From: Fretibacterium sp. OH1220_COT-178
Lineage (GTDB): Bacteria; Synergistota; Synergistia; Synergistales; Aminobacteriaceae
DNA: 64,000 bases
Direction: 5' to 3'
Assembly (NCBI RefSeq): GCF_003860125.1
Contig: NZ_RQYL01000002.1
Location: 95,613 to 159,612 of the forward strand
Below the pieces are notes generated by a model. That model was not told the origin of the DNA. It made no database searches and saw only the letters and a program-made list of their open reading frames with translations. Shown here piece by piece: positions 17,059-25,125 of this stretch (position 1 is its first letter; every line of letters begins with the position of its first letter). The position numbers and the translations under genes were made by a program.

Positions 17059-17087
17059 GAAAGTCCTCCCGCAGATTATGCACAGAC

Positions 17088-17124
17088 AAAAGAAGGCTCG
17101 GGCGTTTGACCCCAAGCCTTCTTT
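17088..17124 (-). terminator. Terminator downstream of tRNA-Pro
   Basis: AAGAAGGCT pairs with AGCCTTCTT (9 bp, extended by a GGG/CCC pairing around one mismatch). TTTTG follows on the minus strand. It lies between the tRNA and ygiQ, so it separates their transcripts. Confidence 0.7.
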
Positions 17125-17133
17125 TACAGTCCA

Positions 17134-17211
<78 letters not shown>

Positions 17212-17264
17212 AAAAAATCTTCGCTTCCAGCGGCCGGCACCGCCTCGCAAAGACGAAGGGAATT

Positions 17265-18374
17265 CTAACACTTTCCCATTATCTCGTCAAACAGAATCTC
17301 GTTTTCCTCAAACGCCCTCAGGAACTTGCGACTCGGGGCCGGAAGGGTGAGGCCGGACAAATTTTGAAAGGGAACGAGCCTCCAGGTCTCCGGATCCGCG
17401 ATATGGGGCGCCGACCCCATGCGACAGACCACAACCCAGGCCCTCACTCGATGCGTCGTGAAGGAAAAATCCACCCGCCCCGCCTCCCGACAGGAGTCGG
17501 GGAAGAGGCCCCATGGGCGTCCCCAATCCCGGCAGTCGGCCTCGAAGTCCTCGGACTCGCGCTCGAACCACGGCAGTTCCCACATCGATGCCCAAAGCCC
17601 CCGGTCCGGACGCCGACGCAGCAGACACCCTCTATCCGCAAGGCATACGACCCCCCATGCCTCGATTCGACGCACGTCGGAACGAAGCCGGGGCAAAGGA
17701 CGGCTGAGGGGATCGGAACGCTCTGCGGCCCTGCAATACGGACGCCAGGGGCATTTTGGACACTCCGCACTTCGGGGCAGACAGACCGTCGCCCCCAGGT
17801 CCATCAACCCCTGGTTCAGCTCCCTGGCACGACCTTCCGGAAGCATGCGCCCAACGACCTGAGTCACCCGCCGTCTGAGCGCAGCGCTCCCCGCGGGAAG
17901 CGCGATGTCCTCGAAGCGCGCGATCACCCGTTCGGCATTGCCGTCCACCGCAGGAACGGAGAGGTTGTAGGCCACGCTAGCCACGGCCCCGGCGGTGTAC
18001 TCCCCTATCCCCGGATAGGAACGAAGCCTCTCCGCGGACGGGGGCGGCAGGGTAAGTCCCTCCGCCGCCATCGCTCTGGCGGACCTCAGCAGATTGCGGC
18101 AACGGGAATAATACCCAAGCCCCTCCCAGAGCTTCAGGACATCCGACTCGTCGGCGCGAGCCAGGGAGACGAGGTCCGGATAGGCCGCCATCCACCGCTC
18201 GAAGTATGGCAGCACCGTCCCCACCTGCGTCTGTTGCAACATGAATTCCGACACCAGCACCTTATAGGGATCGTAGCCCTCACGCCAGGGCAAGGCCCGC
18301 GCGTTGCGGGCGAACCAGTCCGCCAGGAGACGGCCGCAGAGCGCCTCCCGCTCCGTCGGTGAAAAACGGTTCAT
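17265..18374 (-). CDS. mutY: A/G-specific adenine DNA glycosylase MutY
   Basis: 369 residues. The catalytic Glu is in SEFMLQQTQVGTVLP. The helix-hairpin-helix is LRSYPGIGEYTAGAVAS with the catalytic Asp region in AVDGNAERVIARF. The [4Fe-4S] motif is CX6CX2CX5C (CLPRSAECPKCPWRPYC). A NUDIX-like C-terminal domain that checks 8-oxoG opposite the adenine follows (ADRGCLLRRRPDRGLWASMW). The ATG at 18374 has GAAGGTGAGC before it. The in-phase extension to 18917 is not conserved in character. Confidence 0.95.
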   Translation of the reverse strand: MNRFSPTEREALCGRLLADWFARNARALPWREGYDPYKVLVSEFMLQQTQVGTVLPYFERWMAAYPDLVSLARADESDVLKLWEGLGYYSRCRNLLRSARAMAAEGLTLPPPSAERLRSYPGIGEYTAGAVASVAYNLSVPAVDGNAERVIARFEDIALPAGSAALRRRVTQVVGRMLPEGRARELNQGLMDLGATVCLPRSAECPKCPWRPYCRAAERSDPLSRPLPRLRSDVRRIEAWGVVCLADRGCLLRRRPDRGLWASMWELPWFERESEDFEADCRDWGRPWGLFPDSCREAGRVDFSFTTHRVRAWVVVCRMGSAPHIADPETWRLVPFQNLSGLTLPAPSRKFLRAFEENEILFDEIMGKC

Positions 18375-18771
18375 GCTCACCTTCTCGGCGCTCTCAGGCG
18401 CCCCCACAGGCAGGTTCCGGGTTCGGCCCCCGCACCGAACGACCCTCCCGCCGCCCCCATCCAGTGCAAGGGGCGGTCTTCCGATCGCGATGCGAACCTC
18501 CCGATCCGCCGTCGACGCCGCGCACAGGGGCCGCCCAAGCCCCCTCGAGCGGACAGGGCGCAATCGGCAATGCGGACCTATGCGGCCTTCGCAACATGGG
18601 ACACCCTCTCCTTTCCGATACAAAATGGGACGGAAGCCGGCAACCATCCGGGCATCACGATGGCAATACGACCGGGCTCCACCGCCGGCGCACCGTGTAT
18701 TATAATAAAAGAAGCTGGCGGAAGAGCGTAACGCGTCCAGACTCTGAGATAAAAAATGGGAGGACTGTTCA
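18375..18771. other. Divergent intergenic region between mutY and the sugar ABC operon
   Basis: About 400 bases, very C-rich in its mutY-proximal part, with no supportable gene. A TATAAT and ribosome site for rbsB lie at its right end. No operator repeat for a LacI-type regulator was noticed. Confidence 0.4.
18701..18706 (+). promoter_or_regulatory. Candidate -10 box for rbsBAC
   Basis: TATAAT in GTGTATTATAATAAAAG, 65 bases before the rbsB start. The -35 region (TCCACC) is weak, so an activator could be needed, or the box may not be used. Confidence 0.45.
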
Positions 18772-19713
18772 ATGAAGCGCATTCTTTTGTTCGCTCTGGT
18801 TATGAGCCTGTTCTGTGCTCCGGCGTCGCTTGCGGCCGAGACGAAACCCGTCGTCGGACTCGTCATGAAGTCGCTGGCCAACGAGTTTTTCAAAACCATG
18901 GAGGAGGGAGCGGTCAAATATGCTCAGGAGGACGGCTCCTTTACGCTCATTCCTGTGGGAATGAACTCCGAGACGGATATCGACACCCAGATCAGCGCCA
19001 TGGAGAACTTCATCACCCAGAAGGTCGACTTCATCGTTCTGGCGCCCGCGGATTCCGTCGGCCTGGTCCCCTCGGTCAAGAAGGCCGTCGACGCGGGAAT
19101 TCCCGTGGTCAACTTCGACGTCACCCTCGACAAGAAGGCCCTCGTGGATAACGGACTTCCCGAGAACTTCCTGTTCGTCGGCCCGGACAATACCCTGGGC
19201 TCCGAGCTTGTGGGCAAGTACATGGCCGAGAAGCTGGGCAAGGGCGCGAAGGTGATCATCATCGAGGGGAACCCCGGTGCGGATAATGCAAAACAGCGCA
19301 AAGCCGGTTTCATGAAGGTCGTGGACGAGTATCAGCTCGATCTGCTGGCGTCGACGACGGCCCACTGGGAGACCGAGGAGGCCAACACCGTCATGACCAA
19401 TCTGTTGACCAAACACCCCGACGTGCAGGGCGTGATGTGCGCCAACGATTCCATGGCCCTGGGCGTCGTCAAGGCCATCGAGGCGGCGGGCAAGCTCGAC
19501 AAGATCGCCGTCGTCGGGTTCGACAACATCGAGGCCTGTCAGAACCTGATTCTGGAGGGCAAGATGCTGGCAACGGTCGACCAGTTCGGCCCCGACATGG
19601 CCGCCAATGCAATCAAGGTCGGATTCCGCATCAAGAAAGGCGAGAAACTCGAGGGATGGGAGAAGACTCCGGTGGAGGTCGTCTCCAAGGAGACGCTTGA
19701 GGCCAAGAAATAG
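18772..19713 (+). CDS. rbsB: Ribose-type ABC transporter, periplasmic sugar-binding protein
   Basis: 313 residues with a cleavable signal peptide (MKRILLFALVMSLFCAPASLAAE). The periplasmic-binding type 1 fold is shown by PVVGLVMKSLANEFFKTMEEG, by FIVLAPADSVGLVPSVKKA and VNFDVT in the middle, and by GVMCANDSMALGVVKAIEAAG and VVGFDN in the second lobe. It captures a sugar and delivers it to RbsC/RbsA; the exact sugar cannot be read from sequence. GGGAGGA lies 8 bases before the ATG. A stable hairpin follows the gene, before rbsA. Confidence 0.92.
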   Translation: MKRILLFALVMSLFCAPASLAAETKPVVGLVMKSLANEFFKTMEEGAVKYAQEDGSFTLIPVGMNSETDIDTQISAMENFITQKVDFIVLAPADSVGLVPSVKKAVDAGIPVVNFDVTLDKKALVDNGLPENFLFVGPDNTLGSELVGKYMAEKLGKGAKVIIIEGNPGADNAKQRKAGFMKVVDEYQLDLLASTTAHWETEEANTVMTNLLTKHPDVQGVMCANDSMALGVVKAIEAAGKLDKIAVVGFDNIEACQNLILEGKMLATVDQFGPDMAANAIKVGFRIKKGEKLEGWEKTPVEVVSKETLEAKK

Positions 19714-19726
19714 CTCGACTCCATAA

Positions 19727-19749
19727 GAGGGGGGCTCCAAGCCCCCCTC
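19727..19749 (+). terminator. Intercistronic stem-loop between rbsB and rbsA
   Basis: A 10-bp perfect stem GAGGGGGGCT/AGCCCCCCTC with a 3-base loop. It is followed by CTCAAAAAAAG rather than a T-run. Such hairpins often protect the 3' end of binding-protein mRNA or partly stop transcription, giving more RbsB than RbsA/RbsC. Confidence 0.6.
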
Positions 19750-19782
19750 CTCAAAAAAAGCGGTGAAGGCTCGCGAGAGGTC

Positions 19783-21315
19783 ATGAGGGGGGGAGATGAT
19801 GCTTTGGAGCGTTCCGCGGAGCAACACATTCTGAGCATTCGAGGCATCGGCAAGACGTTTCCCGGAGTTCGGGCGCTTTCCTCCGTCAAGCTGAATATCG
19901 GAAGGGGTTCCATTCATGCGCTCCTGGGCGAGAACGGGGCCGGCAAATCCACGCTGGTCCGCATCGTGACCGGCGGATATCTTCCGGATGAAGGAACCAT
20001 GTCCTTCGATGGTCGCCCCTACTCCCCACGCACACCTCATGACGCCATTGCGGCCGGCATCCGCGTGGTGCACCAAGAGCTGAACCTGCTGCCGTATCTT
20101 TCCGTCGCCGAGAACATCTTTCTCGATTCCCTGCCCCGCCGGGGTCCTTTTCTGGATATCCGGCGTCTTCACGAAAGCGCGCTGGCGCTCCTGAAACGAG
20201 TGGGCTTGGATGTGGATCCGGCATCCCAGGTGGAACGGCTTGGGGTGGCGCAGATGCAGCTGGTCGAAATTGCGCGTGCACTCTCGCAGAGTTGCAAGCT
20301 CCTGATTCTGGACGAACCCACCGCCAGCCTTTCCGCAAAAGATGCGGAACGCCTCTTCCAAATATTGAGGGACTTGCAGAAAGACGGCCTCTCCGTCATC
20401 TACATCTCCCATCACCTCTCGGAGATCTTCAAAATCGCCGACACCCTTTCCGTCCTGCGGAACGGTTCCATGGTGCTGACCCGCCCCGTAGCCGAAATGG
20501 ACCTGCCGCAGATCGTCTCCGCCATGGTCGGGCGCCAGATGGACTCCGAATACCCATTTTTGGAGGGCTCCCCCGTGACGGAGCAGCCCATTCTCGAGGT
20601 CCGTGGCCTGCGCTTTCGGGGAAATCCGCACAGTCTGTCCTTCGTGTTGAAAAAGGGCGAAATTCTGGGCATCTCCGGGCTCGTCGGTTCCCTCAGGACC
20701 GAGGCCATGAGGGCCCTTTTCGGCGCGGACCCCAAGGAGGCGGGGGAAATCCTGCTGGATGGCACCGAGGTCCGCATTTCGAGTCCATCGGATGCGGTGC
20801 GCTCCGGAATCTGCCTGCTCACCGAGGACCGAAAGGAACAGGGCCTGGTGCTCGATCTGCCCGTCGTCCAAAACGTGTCTCTGGCAAGTCTCCAGAAGGT
20901 CAGCCACAGCGGCATCCTCGACTTCGGGGAGGAGCGGCACCGCGCCGAGGAGTTCTGCGAGAGTCTGTCGATCCGCACGCCCTCGGTGGATCAGCTCGTC
21001 CGAAATCTTTCCGGCGGCAACCAGCAGAAGGTGGTCCTCGCCAAATGGCTTTTGAGGGACGCTCGGGTGTTGATCTTCGACGAGCCGACCCGCGGAATCG
21101 ACGTCGGGGCAAAATACGAGATCTACCTGCTTCTCTGGAGGCTGCTGGCCGAAGGGAAGGGAATTCTGGTCGTCTCTTCGGACCTCAGCGAACTCATGGG
21201 AATTTGTCACCGCATTCTGGTATTTTCCGACGGGGAAATTGTGGCCGAGGTCCCCCGAAAGGCTTTCGATCAGGAAAAAATTCTCTCCTTTGCCTATAAA
21301 AACTATCTCCGCTGA
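19783..21315 (+). CDS. rbsA: Ribose-type ABC transporter, double ATPase subunit
   Basis: About 510 residues with two nucleotide-binding domains. Domain one has Walker A LGENGAGKSTL, a degenerate signature (LGVAQMQLVEIARAL) and Walker B LLILDEPTASL. Domain two has an atypical P-loop region (GLVGSLRTEAMRALFG), which is normal for RbsA-type subunits, the LSGGNQQKVVLAKWLL signature and VLIFDEPTRGIDVG. It powers sugar import. The start may be the ATG at 19783 or the TTG at 19804, which is better placed behind GGGGGGAGAT. rbsC follows after 89 bases. Confidence 0.93.
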   Translation: MRGGDDALERSAEQHILSIRGIGKTFPGVRALSSVKLNIGRGSIHALLGENGAGKSTLVRIVTGGYLPDEGTMSFDGRPYSPRTPHDAIAAGIRVVHQELNLLPYLSVAENIFLDSLPRRGPFLDIRRLHESALALLKRVGLDVDPASQVERLGVAQMQLVEIARALSQSCKLLILDEPTASLSAKDAERLFQILRDLQKDGLSVIYISHHLSEIFKIADTLSVLRNGSMVLTRPVAEMDLPQIVSAMVGRQMDSEYPFLEGSPVTEQPILEVRGLRFRGNPHSLSFVLKKGEILGISGLVGSLRTEAMRALFGADPKEAGEILLDGTEVRISSPSDAVRSGICLLTEDRKEQGLVLDLPVVQNVSLASLQKVSHSGILDFGEERHRAEEFCESLSIRTPSVDQLVRNLSGGNQQKVVLAKWLLRDARVLIFDEPTRGIDVGAKYEIYLLLWRLLAEGKGILVVSSDLSELMGICHRILVFSDGEIVAEVPRKAFDQEKILSFAYKNYLR

Positions 21316-21404
21316 AAACAATGGGGACAAGGGAGGTTGAGCCTCCAAGGGCTTATTTCCCTCTCCTGGGAAATGTCGCTTTGTTCCCTCTCGAGGTGAG
21401 ATTC

Positions 21405-22376
21405 ATGAAAAGCAAAAAACTGCTCAAGCTTCTGCTCAACGAGGCGGGAATCGGCGTCATATTCCTGGTCCTGTGCGCTTCGTTCGCCCTGTTCGTGCCG
21501 AACTTCGCCTCCATGAACAACATCTCCAACATATTCACCCAAATCAGCATCAACACGGTGATCTCGACAGGCATGACGTTCGTCATCCTCCTGGGCGGGA
21601 TCGACCTCTCCGTCGGGTCCGTGCTGGCTCTTTGCACGATTTTGGCGGGGAAGGTCCTGACGGCGGCCAGCCTGCCCCTTCCCATCGCCATAGCCGGGGC
21701 CATAGCCGTGAGCATCCTCTGCGGAATGCTCTGCGGCCTGTTCAACGGTTTCGTCTCGGAAAAATGGAGGGTCCACTCCTTTGTCGTGACCCTCGGAATG
21801 CTCAACGTCGCCCGCGGTGCCGCACTCCAGATCAGCGGCTCCCGGACCATCTTTTCGTTTCCCAAGGCCTTCAACGATTTTGGCACCCTCTCGGCCGCCG
21901 GAGTTCCTGCAATCTTCATTCTGGCGGTCCTGGGCGTGGTTCTCGGTCATCTGGCACTGAGACGGACGGTTTTCGGCCGCATGATCTATGCCATCGGCAA
22001 CAACGAGGAGGCCGTAAGGCTCTGCGGGCACAATACGCGCGTCTACAAGATATGGGCCTTTATCCTTTGCGGGGGCATGGTCGGCATCGCCGCCATCATG
22101 TACATGCTTCGCCTGAACATAGCCAGCCCGATTCTGGGGGCGGGCTTCGAGCTCTCCGCCATCGCCGCGGTCGTCATCGGCGGGACCAGCATGAGCGGCG
22201 GCAAGGGATCCCTCATCGGAACCCTGATCGGAGCCGCGATCATCGGCGTCTTGAACAACGGCTTGCTGCTCCTGGGCATGAAGGACTTTTCACGTCAAAT
22301 CGTCACGGGGCTCATCATTGTGGGAGCCGTCGTTTTGGACACCTACCGCGTGCGGCTTTCGCGGATGCTCTCCTGA
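21405..22376 (+). CDS. rbsC: Ribose-type ABC transporter, permease subunit
   Basis: 323 residues with about eight to ten membrane segments. The BPD_transp_2 signature LLGGIDLSVGSVLALC is near residue 65, and AIAAVVIGGTSMSGGKGSLIGTLIGA near residue 250 is typical of RbsC. It forms the channel for the sugar delivered by RbsB. The ATG at 21405 is chosen because GAGGTGAGA precedes it; an in-phase frame runs up to 21321. Confidence 0.93.
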   Translation: MKSKKLLKLLLNEAGIGVIFLVLCASFALFVPNFASMNNISNIFTQISINTVISTGMTFVILLGGIDLSVGSVLALCTILAGKVLTAASLPLPIAIAGAIAVSILCGMLCGLFNGFVSEKWRVHSFVVTLGMLNVARGAALQISGSRTIFSFPKAFNDFGTLSAAGVPAIFILAVLGVVLGHLALRRTVFGRMIYAIGNNEEAVRLCGHNTRVYKIWAFILCGGMVGIAAIMYMLRLNIASPILGAGFELSAIAAVVIGGTSMSGGKGSLIGTLIGAAIIGVLNNGLLLLGMKDFSRQIVTGLIIVGAVVLDTYRVRLSRMLS

Positions 22377-22474
22377 GGCCACCGGATGAAAAGGATCTTT
22401 CAGTAAAAGTTTTCAAGGGAAAGCTTGCGAAAAAAAATCCTTGGGGACGGAATTCCAATTCTGCGTTTTTAGGG

Positions 22475-22480
22475 TATAGT
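22475..22480 (+). promoter_or_regulatory. Weak candidate -10 box for the AI-2E permease gene
   Basis: TATAGT in AGGGTATAGTAAATATTG, 67 bases before the start codon. The -35 candidate (TTCCAA, 16 bases upstream) matches poorly. The alternative is read-through from rbsC. Confidence 0.3.
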
Positions 22481-22547
22481 AAATATTGAGGTCGGTTGCT
22501 TTCTGTGTGGACGACGGGTATGAAAATCCGGGACGAGGGGATGCGGA

Positions 22548-23648
22548 ATGAACATGAAGGTCTTGGTAGGACTTGTTGCCCTGTTGTCTGCAATAGCGCT
22601 TTGCACGGTTCTGAACCTGGCCAGCGGGGTGTTCATTCCGCTGGTCGTCGCGTGGTTCATCCTGCAGGTCTTCCGTCCGGTCATTCGGCTGGGTTGGAAA
22701 CTTCATCTGCCTCCGGCCCTGAACATCACACTGGTATTCGCCATTTTTTTTGGCCTCTGCATCCTTGGAATCTACTTTTGCGCCTCTCAGGCCGTCGAGT
22801 TCAACCGGGCCTACAACCTGTACTATTCAAAGCTCAACACGATGTTCCACTCGGTTTTGAAGGCTTTGAGCATCCCCCCCTCGACGATCTCCGATTTCAA
22901 CTGGCTCGACCTTCTGGGGCGCTATGTGCGCAACATTTCGGAATTGATCCTCACCTTTTCCAGCAAATTTGTCCTTACGCTTGTCTTTCTGATGTTCATG
23001 CTCCTGGAGGCCCCCTACGTCAACGAAAAAATCGACAAATCCTTTTCCGGGCCCAATGCCTTCAGGATTAAGAACATCCTGGACACCGTTTCCCAGCAAA
23101 TAAGCCGCTATCTGGGCACGTTGACGCTCATTAGTCTGGCCACGGGCTTCTGCGCCTGGCTCCTGCTTGCCGCCATGGGAGTCGAACTGGCTGCCGGCTG
23201 GGGCGTACTGACCTTTCTGCTGAACTTCATCCCCACCGTGGGCTCCATCATCGCCACCATCCCCCCCGTACTTATGGCAGCACTCCAGTTCTCGCCCAGC
23301 TTATTCAAACCTCTTGCGGTCTTTTTTTCCCTGACGGCCATTCAGATCACCATAGGCAACGTGATCACCCCCAAGGTGGTGGGGGACCGGCTGGGCCTGA
23401 GCCCGATCGTCATCCTTCTCTCCCTTCTGCTCTGGGGAACGATCTGGGGAATCCCCGGCGCCCTCCTGTCCGTCCCCATCGCTTCGATCATCAAGATCGT
23501 ATGCGAGAACATCCAGTCTTTACGCCCCATCGCAGTCCTGATGGGCAGCGGCAAGGACGCCCTGATGGCCGCTCCCCCCGTCGTCAGGAGGAAAACGAAA
23601 ACACACGTTCAGACCAATGTCCCGAACACCTCCGAGGATTTCGAGTAG
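22548..23648 (+). CDS. AI-2E-family permease
   Basis: 366 residues with the family layout of about eight membrane segments, including LVVAWFILQVFRPVIRLGWKL and, in the second half, WGVLTFLLNFIPTVGSIIATIP and the conserved PKVVGDRLGLSPIVILLSLLLWG. Members export autoinducer-2 or serve as Na+/H+ antiporters; the actual cargo is unknown. The C-terminal ~30 residues are hydrophilic. It follows rbsC by 171 bases. As rbs-like systems can import AI-2, the neighbourhood is suggestive, but nothing more can be read from it. Confidence 0.9.
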   Translation: MNMKVLVGLVALLSAIALCTVLNLASGVFIPLVVAWFILQVFRPVIRLGWKLHLPPALNITLVFAIFFGLCILGIYFCASQAVEFNRAYNLYYSKLNTMFHSVLKALSIPPSTISDFNWLDLLGRYVRNISELILTFSSKFVLTLVFLMFMLLEAPYVNEKIDKSFSGPNAFRIKNILDTVSQQISRYLGTLTLISLATGFCAWLLLAAMGVELAAGWGVLTFLLNFIPTVGSIIATIPPVLMAALQFSPSLFKPLAVFFSLTAIQITIGNVITPKVVGDRLGLSPIVILLSLLLWGTIWGIPGALLSVPIASIIKIVCENIQSLRPIAVLMGSGKDALMAAPPVVRRKTKTHVQTNVPNTSEDFE

Positions 23649-23659
23649 GTGGCTTTCGT

Positions 23660-23965
23660 TCAAAAAACCTCGGCTTTTCTGATCCGTCTCACGGGCCCGC
23701 GGCGTAATGGAAGAGGCGCCTCACCACCCACCCTCCAGGCTCTCTCGGGCACCTTACGCCCGCTCCCGGCAGAGCCTGCGCGAAGGCATCCGTTGTCTTC
23801 GCGCTCCAAAAACCCAACCGCGGTCTCGTTTTTTCTAGGCCCTTCCCTCCACAACGCCCGGACCTCCCCATAGGCGATTCTCAAAAGCCCCATCCACAAC
23901 AGGAAAACGATGCATTGCTGAAAAAAATAAGCGTCCCCCAAGCCCGACAGAATCCTTTCCAACAT
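23660..23965 (-). CDS. Small single-span membrane protein, divergent from the S24 repressor
   Basis: 101 residues. One hydrophobic segment (residues about 13-32, YFFQQCIVFLLWMGLLRIAY) is followed by a basic tail rich in Arg and Gly. I do not recognise a family. A strong AAGGAGGA lies 7 bases before the ATG, and a consensus-like promoter within the 35-bp dyad lies about 57 bases upstream. The segment after residue ~55 has weak coding character. The arrangement, opposite a self-cleaving repressor, makes a stress- or damage-induced membrane peptide possible, but this is inference. Confidence 0.55.
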   Translation of the reverse strand: MLERILSGLGDAYFFQQCIVFLLWMGLLRIAYGEVRALWREGPRKNETAVGFLEREDNGCLRAGSAGSGRKVPERAWRVGGEAPLPLRRGPVRRIRKAEVF

Positions 23966-24024
23966 AGGCGCGTCCTCCTTCTGTTCCGCATCCGCTCGAA
24001 CTTATGCTCTTCGTGATCTTCACG

Positions 24025-24059
24025 ATTGATTATACTACGTAATACGTAGTATAATCAAT
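24025..24059. promoter_or_regulatory. Perfect 35-bp dyad: divergent promoter and probable operator
   Basis: ATTGATTATACTACGT, a 3-base centre AAT, then its exact complement ACGTAGTATAATCAAT. It contains two mirror-image promoters. Plus strand: -35 TTGATT at 24026-24031, 18-base spacer, -10 TATAAT at 24050-24055. Minus strand: -35 TTGATT at 24053-24058, 18-base spacer, -10 TATAAT at 24029-24034. The inner TACTACGTA/TACGTAGTA half-sites are a likely operator for the adjoining XRE/S24 repressor. Confidence 0.85.
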
Positions 24060-24095
24060 ACGCAAAAGGTATTTAAGGCATAAAAACGTCGTTGA

Positions 24096-24156
24096 AAGCC
24101 CCTCCAAACACCTCTCGTCCTCGCCTGTCCGAGCAGGGGAGAGGAGGAAGGGGCTT
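24096..24156 (+). promoter_or_regulatory. Leader hairpin in the S24-repressor mRNA
   Basis: AAGCCCC (24096-24102) can pair with GGGGCTT (24150-24156), CCTCTC (24111-24116) with GAGAGG (24139-24144), and CTCG with CGAG around a CCTGTC loop. It lies within the ~155-base leader between the dyad promoter and the start codon, and it does not cover the ribosome site. Confidence 0.5.
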
Positions 24157-24218
24157 AACAGAATGCCTTTCTTGGAGTAGGATAAGCTAGGCCGGCAGAC
24201 ACGAGAGGAGGAAGCCCC

Positions 24219-24911
24219 GTGAAGAAGGATGCCTCGACCATTGGGGAGCGGATCAAAGCCTGCAGGGAAAGGATCGGGATGAAACGCCCGGAGCTCGCCC
24301 GCCGCTTGGGGGTTGCTCCCAACACCCTATACCGCTACGAAATCGGGAGCATAGGGATCAAGGACTCCATCAAGGAGAGGATCGCTCACGTCCTGGGCGT
24401 CACTGTGGGCTACCTCGTGGAGGGCCGGGCTCGGGAGAGCGAGACTGCGTATCAGGAACCGGAACCGATCGTTCCGCCGCAGATCTACCTTCCGATCCTG
24501 GATCAGGAGGCCTGCGCGGGCAGCGGTTTCAATTGGACGGATGTCGAATCGGGGGTGAAGGAGTGGATGCCTTGGCCAACACTCGAAACGGGAGGGCCCG
24601 TCGGGCCTGAAAAACCCTACTTCGTACGAGTGGAGGGGGAGAGCATGATCGGCGCCAATATCGACGACGGCTGCCTGATTCTGGTCAATCCCAACATCGA
24701 GGTCAAGAGTGGGGACATCGCCTACATCCGCTGGAATGAGCGATGCTCCGTCAAGGGCATCATATTCTATCGGGATGGACGTGTGGAGCTTCGCCCGGCC
24801 AACAAGGACTTTCGCTCCATATGGGTGGAGAAGGACGAGATCGAATCTCTGGAGGTCCTGGGCAAAGTGGTCCGCTGGCTCAACATGGGCGTTCCCAAAA
24901 GCATCTTTTAA
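24219..24911 (+). CDS. XRE-family repressor with S24 self-cleaving peptidase domain
   Basis: 230 residues. Residues 5-65 form the helix-turn-helix (IGERIKACRERIGMKRPELA, RRLGVAPNTLYRYEIG). Residues about 88-228 are a LexA/CI-type S24 domain. The predicted cleavage site is Ala100-Gly101 (EACAGSGF). The catalytic serine is in VEGESMIGANIDDG (Ser142) and the lysine in CSVKGIIF (Lys179), so autocleavage on RecA activation is plausible. Translation starts at a GTG 7 bases after AGGAGG. It resembles phage CI-type regulators, but no phage structural or integrase genes are adjacent. The 35-bp dyad upstream suggests autorepression and control of the divergent membrane protein. Confidence 0.92.
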   Translation: MKKDASTIGERIKACRERIGMKRPELARRLGVAPNTLYRYEIGSIGIKDSIKERIAHVLGVTVGYLVEGRARESETAYQEPEPIVPPQIYLPILDQEACAGSGFNWTDVESGVKEWMPWPTLETGGPVGPEKPYFVRVEGESMIGANIDDGCLILVNPNIEVKSGDIAYIRWNERCSVKGIIFYRDGRVELRPANKDFRSIWVEKDEIESLEVLGKVVRWLNMGVPKSIF

Positions 24912-25073
24912 TCTTCCGCGTCCCCTCCCTCCGGGATACAGGGCCGGCGCTCGAACCTTTCGGAACGCCCTTGCCGCCGCCCCCAAAATTTTGTCCTGGC
25001 CATGGCGGCTTGCGGAGCGGCAAAAAATGGAAAAGGACGTATTTCTGTCGTCCTTTCCCCCGTCGGTCTGGAG

Positions 25074-25079
25074 TATAAT
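25074..25079 (+). promoter_or_regulatory. Candidate -10 box for nptA-phoU
   Basis: TATAAT in GGAGTATAATGCTG, about 46 bases before the GTG start. The -35 region (TCCTTT) is weak. No Pho box was recognised. Confidence 0.45.
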
Positions 25080-25125
25080 GCTGTTCTAAACCGATGAACG
25101 ACGACGAGGCGAAGGAGGGAAGGGG

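Noticed and set aside
15175..17109. A 644-codon open frame on the plus strand
   Set aside because: It lies antisense to ygiQ, gives a Pro/Arg/Gly-rich peptide with no domain, and exists because of high GC.
18769..21348. An 859-codon open frame on the minus strand
   Set aside because: It is antisense to rbsB and rbsA, which have complete family motifs.
24219..24911. Prophage remnant
   Set aside because: The repressor is CI-like, but no integrase, structural gene or att repeat is seen nearby.
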